NCBI GenBank assembly: GCA_023441125.1
Contig: JAEZQV010000454.1
Coordinates: 1-9,822, forward strand
DNA length: 9,822 nucleotides
Source: Bacillota bacterium
GTDB lineage: Bacteria > Bacillota_C > Negativicutes > Sporomusales > Sporomusaceae
Direction of reading: 5' to 3'
The position numbers were made by a program, and so were the translations under genes. Positions 7,010 through 9,822 of this stretch are shown here, piece by piece. The notes under the pieces are model-generated. The model saw nothing but the letters and a program-made list of their open reading frames with translations. It had not been told where the DNA came from and did no database searches. Numbering within the stretch: position 1 is the stretch's first letter; each line of letters begins with the position of its first letter.

Positions 7010-7788
7010 ATGCGGATGTTATTTTGTCGTTAAAAAACATTTCGATAAAATTCGGCGGACTGACAGCAGTGTCGCAACTATCCTTGGATGTGCAAAGAGG
7101 GTCCATTGTTGGCTTGATCGGGCCGAACGGTGCGGGCAAGACGACTTGTTTCAATATCATAACCGGTGTCTACCGGCCCACTGCCGGGGAAGTCTATTTC
7201 GCAGGGAAAAATATTACCGGGAAGCGGCCGGATATTGTTAATAACTGCGGAATTGCGCGAACTTTTCAAAATATAAGGCTTTTTCACACGATGAGTGTGC
7301 TGGAGAATGTCCTGATCGCTAAACATTCCCGCTTTACAGCGAACTGCGTTGAGGCTCTGCTGGGATTGCCCCGCTATAAACGGGAAGCGAAACAACACCG
7401 GGAAGAGTGTCTGGAGTTGCTGGAACAAATGCAATTAGCGGATGTAGCCCATGAAGCGGCCGTTTCTTTGCCATATGGCAAACAGAGAAGATTAGAAATT
7501 GCCAGAGCGCTTGCCAGCAATCCGGGACTGCTTTTACTTGACGAGCCGGCTGCCGGTATGAATCCGCAAGAGTCTCTTGAACTAATGGAATTTATGAAAG
7601 TAATACGCGAGCGGTATAAACTGACCATTTTGATGATTGAGCATCATATGGAAGTTGTTATGGGGGCATGTTCCCATATTTTGGTTCTGGATTATGGCGT
7701 ACCGATAGCAGAAGGAACGCCGACGGAAATAGCCTGCAATCATAAGGTAATTGAGGCCTATTTGGGGGTGGTGGAGGATCATGCTTAA
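7006..7788 (+). CDS. livG: Branched-chain amino acid ABC transporter ATP-binding protein LivG
   Basis: 260 aa, one of two cytoplasmic ATPases driving the importer. Walker A GPNGAGKTT is at residues 39-47 with Lys45; the Q-loop is in RTFQNIRLF. The ABC signature is SLPYGKQRR (154-162), the degenerate form normal in LivG rather than LSGGQ. Walker B is LLLLDEPAAG with Asp179 and the catalytic Glu180, and the H-loop His is His213 in IEHHMEVVM. The C-terminal AYLG is typical of the BCA_ABC_TP_C tail. The ATG overlaps the livM stop by 4 nt, with GGAGGG at 6992-6997. The 3' end overlaps livF by 8 nt. It acts as a heterodimer with LivF. All catalytic residues are present. Confidence 0.95.
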   Translation: MNADVILSLKNISIKFGGLTAVSQLSLDVQRGSIVGLIGPNGAGKTTCFNIITGVYRPTAGEVYFAGKNITGKRPDIVNNCGIARTFQNIRLFHTMSVLENVLIAKHSRFTANCVEALLGLPRYKREAKQHREECLELLEQMQLADVAHEAAVSLPYGKQRRLEIARALASNPGLLLLDEPAAGMNPQESLELMEFMKVIRERYKLTILMIEHHMEVVMGACSHILVLDYGVPIAEGTPTEIACNHKVIEAYLGVVEDHA

Positions 7789-8494
7789 GATCGAGAACTT
7801 GAATGTATTTTATGGCGGCATACATGCTTTAAAGGGTATCACTATCGATATTCCGGAAAGTAAGATTGTAACCTTACTGGGGGCTAATGGTGCCGGTAAA
7901 AGCACTGCCTTGCGGGCCATTACCGGTTTGGTAAAAAGTTCTTCCGGCAGTATCCACTATTCGGGGGCTAATATAACCAACCGAAAAACTGTGGCTATTG
8001 CCAGGAGCGGCATTACGTTGGTGCCGGAAGGAAGGCGGATTTTTGCCAATCTTACAGTACTGGAGAATTTAATACTGGGTGCTTATCAAAGAAATGATCA
8101 GAATGAAATAAAGCAAGATCTTGAAAAAATATTTGCTATGTTTCCCAGAGTACAAGAGCGTGTAAAGCAAGTGGCAGGTACGCTATCGGGCGGAGAGCAG
8201 CAAATGGTGGCTATTGGGCGTGCTCTGATGTCGCGTCCCAAATTGCTGCTAATGGATGAACCTTCGTTAGGGTTAGCTCCGCTCATCGTAAAAGATGTGT
8301 TCAGAATCATTAAAAGCATCAATGAGCAGGGCATCACCATTTTGCTTATTGAGCAAAATGCTGCAGCAGCGTTACAAATTGCCGATTATGGTTATGTTTT
8401 AGAGACTGGCAAGATTGTTATGGCAGGGCCAGGTAAAGAACTGGCTACGAATGATGATGTGCGAAAAGCTTACCTGGGAAATGTCCGCTGCTGA
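7781..8494 (+). CDS. livF: Branched-chain amino acid ABC transporter ATP-binding protein LivF
   Basis: 237 aa, the second ATPase. ATG 7781 is chosen over the upstream in-frame ATG at 7751. It gives the standard N-terminus MLKIENLNVFYGG and has GGAGG (7773-7777) close upstream, whereas the longer form would add ten residues encoded inside the livG tail. Walker A GANGAGKST is at residues 34-42 with Lys40; the signature LSGGEQQM begins at 135; Walker B is LLLMDEPSLGLAP with Asp159 and Glu160. The H-loop position carries Gln in LLIEQNAAAAL, as is normal for LivF. The C-terminus ends in the usual KAYLGN. It overlaps livG by 8 nt and is followed by a 200-nt gap before the substrate-binding protein gene. 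Confidence 0.95.
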   Translation: MLKIENLNVFYGGIHALKGITIDIPESKIVTLLGANGAGKSTALRAITGLVKSSSGSIHYSGANITNRKTVAIARSGITLVPEGRRIFANLTVLENLILGAYQRNDQNEIKQDLEKIFAMFPRVQERVKQVAGTLSGGEQQMVAIGRALMSRPKLLLMDEPSLGLAPLIVKDVFRIIKSINEQGITILLIEQNAAAALQIADYGYVLETGKIVMAGPGKELATNDDVRKAYLGNVRC

Positions 8495-8550
8495 TTTAGT
8501 ATGGGTTTAAAGCTGCGTTTAATGAGGCTGATGGTACTAAAAAAATCATT

Positions 8551-8574
8551 TTAATGTTCTATTATGGACATTAA
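8551..8574. promoter_or_regulatory. AT-rich inverted repeat, possible operator or weak stem-loop
   Basis: TTAATGT (8551-8557) and ACATTAA (8568-8574) are perfect inverted copies. With a T-G wobble and a C-G pair inside, they form a 9-bp stem around a 6-nt loop (8560-8565), and T8550/A8575 can add a tenth pair. No T run follows on the plus strand, so it is a poor plus-strand terminator. On the minus strand, a T-rich run would follow it. It sits just upstream of a possible -10 sequence (8582-8587). I do not recognise the half-site as that of a known regulator. Confidence 0.4.
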
Positions 8575-8612
8575 ATTACCATAAAATAAGCTGAAAATTG
8601 AAAAGATTTAAT

Positions 8613-8626
8613 AAGGAGAGGAGGAG
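8613..8626 (+). promoter_or_regulatory. Shine-Dalgarno-like purine tract without a start codon
   Basis: AAGGAGAGGAGGAG contains overlapping perfect anti-16S matches, stronger than several real ribosome binding sites here. No ATG, GTG or TTG lies within the usual 4-12 nt downstream; the best codon is an ATA at 8630 followed by a stop after two more codons. It may be a leader element or a relic of a lost small gene. Confidence 0.35.
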
Positions 8627-8679
8627 CAAATAGTCTTTTAGCTGGAATGAACCGTTGGGGGACGAGTACAAAAATGATT

Positions 8680-8697
8680 GGGAGGAGAGAAAAAATG
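8680..8697 (+). promoter_or_regulatory. Ribosome binding site that fixes the binding-protein start
   Basis: GGGAGGAGAG (8680-8689) with GGAGG at 8681-8685 lies 9 nt before ATG 8695. Two in-frame upstream ATGs (8647 and 8674) lack comparable sites and would add 16 or 7 residues ahead of the signal peptide, so 8695 is preferred. Confidence 0.8.
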
Positions 8698-9822
8698 TTA
8701 GTGAAAAAAAGTCTTACAATAGCCGTAAGTGCAGTTGTTACGGCAGCCATAATGCTTACCGGCTGCGGATCTACCGCCACACAAAAAACGGCGGACAAAA
8801 AAGATGTTATTAGAATAGGCGTATATGAACCGCTGACCGGCGCAAGTGCGTCCGGTGGTCAAATGAGCCTGGAAGGAATTAAAATAGCCAATAAGTATTA
8901 TCCGGAAGTCCTGGGGAAAAAAGTTGAATTGGTTGTTGTCGATAATAAGAGCGAGAAACAAGAAGCAGCCAACGCGGTGGAACGATTGGTAAAAGATAAA
9001 GTCGATGTTATCCTTGGCAGCTATGGTAGCTCATTATCGATGGCTGGCGGGCCGATAGCCAGGGATGCGGGCATACCTGTAATTGGTGATTCACCGACAA
9101 ATCCGGCGGTGACAATAGGGAATGACTATTACTCACGGGTATGTTTTATCGACACTTTTCAAGGGCTAGTTATGGCGAATTTTGCTGTCGATAATTTAAA
9201 GGCTAAAAAGGTAGCAATAATCCGCGATGTGCAGCAAGATATGTCAGTGGCGATATCCAATTATTTTGAAAAACAACTGGTAAAAAGAACCGGTGATGCT
9301 AACGCCATTGTTACTGTTGTGAATTTTAATACTGGCGACAAGGATTTTTCCGCTCAATTAACAGAAGTAAAGTCGAAAAATCCTGATGTAATTTTTGCGC
9401 CGGTATATTTCCTTGAGGCCGGTATTCTCGTCCAGAAAGCAAGAGAAATGGGCATCAATGTTCCCATTCTGGGCTGCGATGCCTGGGAAGCGGAAGAATT
9501 CCTGAACCTTGCCGGTAAATATAAAGATATTTATTTTAGCACGCATTTTACTGCTGAACAGCCTATTACAGAAGTGTCCAGTTTCTTCTTGGAAAAGTAC
9601 AAAGCCGAATACCCCAATCAACAAGTCAACGCTTTTGCCGCTTTAGGCTTTGATGCCTATATGTTGGCGTTAGATGCAATAACCCGGGCCGGCTCCACTG
9701 ACCATAAAGCCATTCGCGATGCCATTGCCGGTACCAAGAACTTTAAAGGCGCTACCGGGATCATCACGCTTGATGCCAACCGGGATGCAAGTAAGACCGC
9801 TATCATTAAACAGGTTAAGGAT
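8695..9822 (+). CDS. LIV-type ABC transporter substrate-binding lipoprotein, 3'-truncated by window edge
   Basis: 376 codons are open to the right edge with no stop. Family members are about 380-395 aa, so probably only the last few residues are missing. The N-terminus is a lipoprotein signal peptide: MLVKKS, then a hydrophobic stretch (7-20) and lipobox LTGC with the lipidated Cys24 (8764-8766). A short linker (25-34) leads to a Peripla_BP_6-type type I binding fold starting VIRIGVYEPLTG. Other family marks are the conserved EGIKIANKYY helix, VDNKSEKQEAANAVERLV, VILGSYGSS, AGIPVIGDSPTNPAVT, DTFQGLVMANFAV, and the C-terminal ALGFDAYMLALDAI. In the TNP segment many relatives read ATNP; here it is PTNP, near the ligand pocket. 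It should be membrane-anchored outside the cell membrane and deliver ligand to LivHMGF. Leu/Ile/Val specificity is not readable from the sequence, so no livJ/livK symbol is given. Confidence 0.93.
   Translation, partial: MLVKKSLTIAVSAVVTAAIMLTGCGSTATQKTADKKDVIRIGVYEPLTGASASGGQMSLEGIKIANKYYPEVLGKKVELVVVDNKSEKQEAANAVERLVKDKVDVILGSYGSSLSMAGGPIARDAGIPVIGDSPTNPAVTIGNDYYSRVCFIDTFQGLVMANFAVDNLKAKKVAIIRDVQQDMSVAISNYFEKQLVKRTGDANAIVTVVNFNTGDKDFSAQLTEVKSKNPDVIFAPVYFLEAGILVQKAREMGINVPILGCDAWEAEEFLNLAGKYKDIYFSTHFTAEQPITEVSSFFLEKYKAEYPNQQVNAFAALGFDAYMLALDAITRAGSTDHKAIRDAIAGTKNFKGATGIITLDANRDASKTAIIKQVKD

Larger units (their letters stand above)
8495..8694 (+). other. livF to binding-protein intergenic region (candidate leader)
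   Basis: The 200-nt non-coding gap is AT-rich in its first half and purine-rich in its second. It contains an inverted repeat (8551-8574), a TAAAAT sequence at 8582-8587 that could be a -10 element but lacks a convincing -35, an SD-like tract with no start codon (8613-8626), and the real ribosome binding site of the next gene. No hairpin followed by a T run is present on the plus strand, so a livF terminator is not supported. A separate promoter for the binding protein, giving it higher expression than the membrane subunits, is plausible but unproven. Confidence 0.5.

Noticed and set aside
7751..7780. Upstream in-frame ATG for livF adding ten residues
   Set aside because: The extension is encoded by the livG tail; the ATG at 7781 gives the canonical N-terminus and has GGAGG directly upstream.
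8551..8574. Intrinsic terminator of the livHMGF operon
   Set aside because: The stem is AT-rich and is not followed by a T run on the plus strand.
8647..8694. Earlier in-frame ATGs (8647, 8674) for the binding-protein gene
   Set aside because: They lack good ribosome binding sites at proper spacing and would place a long polar stretch before the lipoprotein signal; 8695 fits both criteria.
1..9822. Mobile elements, CRISPR arrays, defence genes, tRNA or rRNA genes
   Set aside because: I saw no transposase or integrase motifs, no regularly spaced repeats, no tRNA-like cloverleaf and no rRNA segments; the window is filled by metabolic and transport genes.

Overview
The window reads as a compact, all plus-strand stretch of chromosome from a low-to-moderate-GC, probably Gram-positive-lineage bacterium. 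Support for this is the strong GGAGG-type ribosome binding sites, a lipobox-type substrate-binding lipoprotein, overlapping genes, and base composition that looks like the upper 40s percent GC by eye. From memory of similar gene content I would guess a Firmicute close to the Negativicutes (Sporomusa/Pelosinus-like). That is a guess, not a sequence-proven assignment.

Block 1 (1-3597) looks like an amino-acid catabolic operon. It holds a D-serine ammonia-lyase gene (dsdA, cut by the left edge), a DUF3100-type polytopic membrane protein overlapping it by 7 nt, a second small membrane protein overlapping that one by 17 nt, and an M20-family amidohydrolase 15 nt further on. The tight coupling suggests that an uptake or export system (the two membrane proteins), a deacylase/peptidase and a PLP deaminase act on one substrate flow ending in pyruvate and ammonia. 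The substrate cannot be read from the sequence.

Block 2 (3598-4962) is seryl-tRNA synthetase (serS), complete, with a GTG start. It has a short 96-nt leader with no T-box signature and no clear terminator on either side, so it may be co-transcribed with its neighbours.

Block 3 (5042-9822) is a branched-chain (LIV/HAAT-type) amino-acid ABC importer in the order livH-livM-livG-livF, with gaps or overlaps of only a few nucleotides. After a 200-nt intergenic region comes the matching periplasmic-type substrate-binding lipoprotein, which is still open at the right edge. The 200-nt gap carries an AT-rich dyad, a Shine-Dalgarno-like tract with no start codon after it, and the true ribosome binding site. 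It is the main regulatory candidate in the window.

There are no tRNA or rRNA genes, insertion sequences, CRISPR arrays or phage genes that I can see. Most of the window is ordinary housekeeping and transport. The least understood part is the dsdA / DUF3100 / small membrane protein / M20 cluster, which is the best candidate for an undescribed transport-and-degradation pathway.
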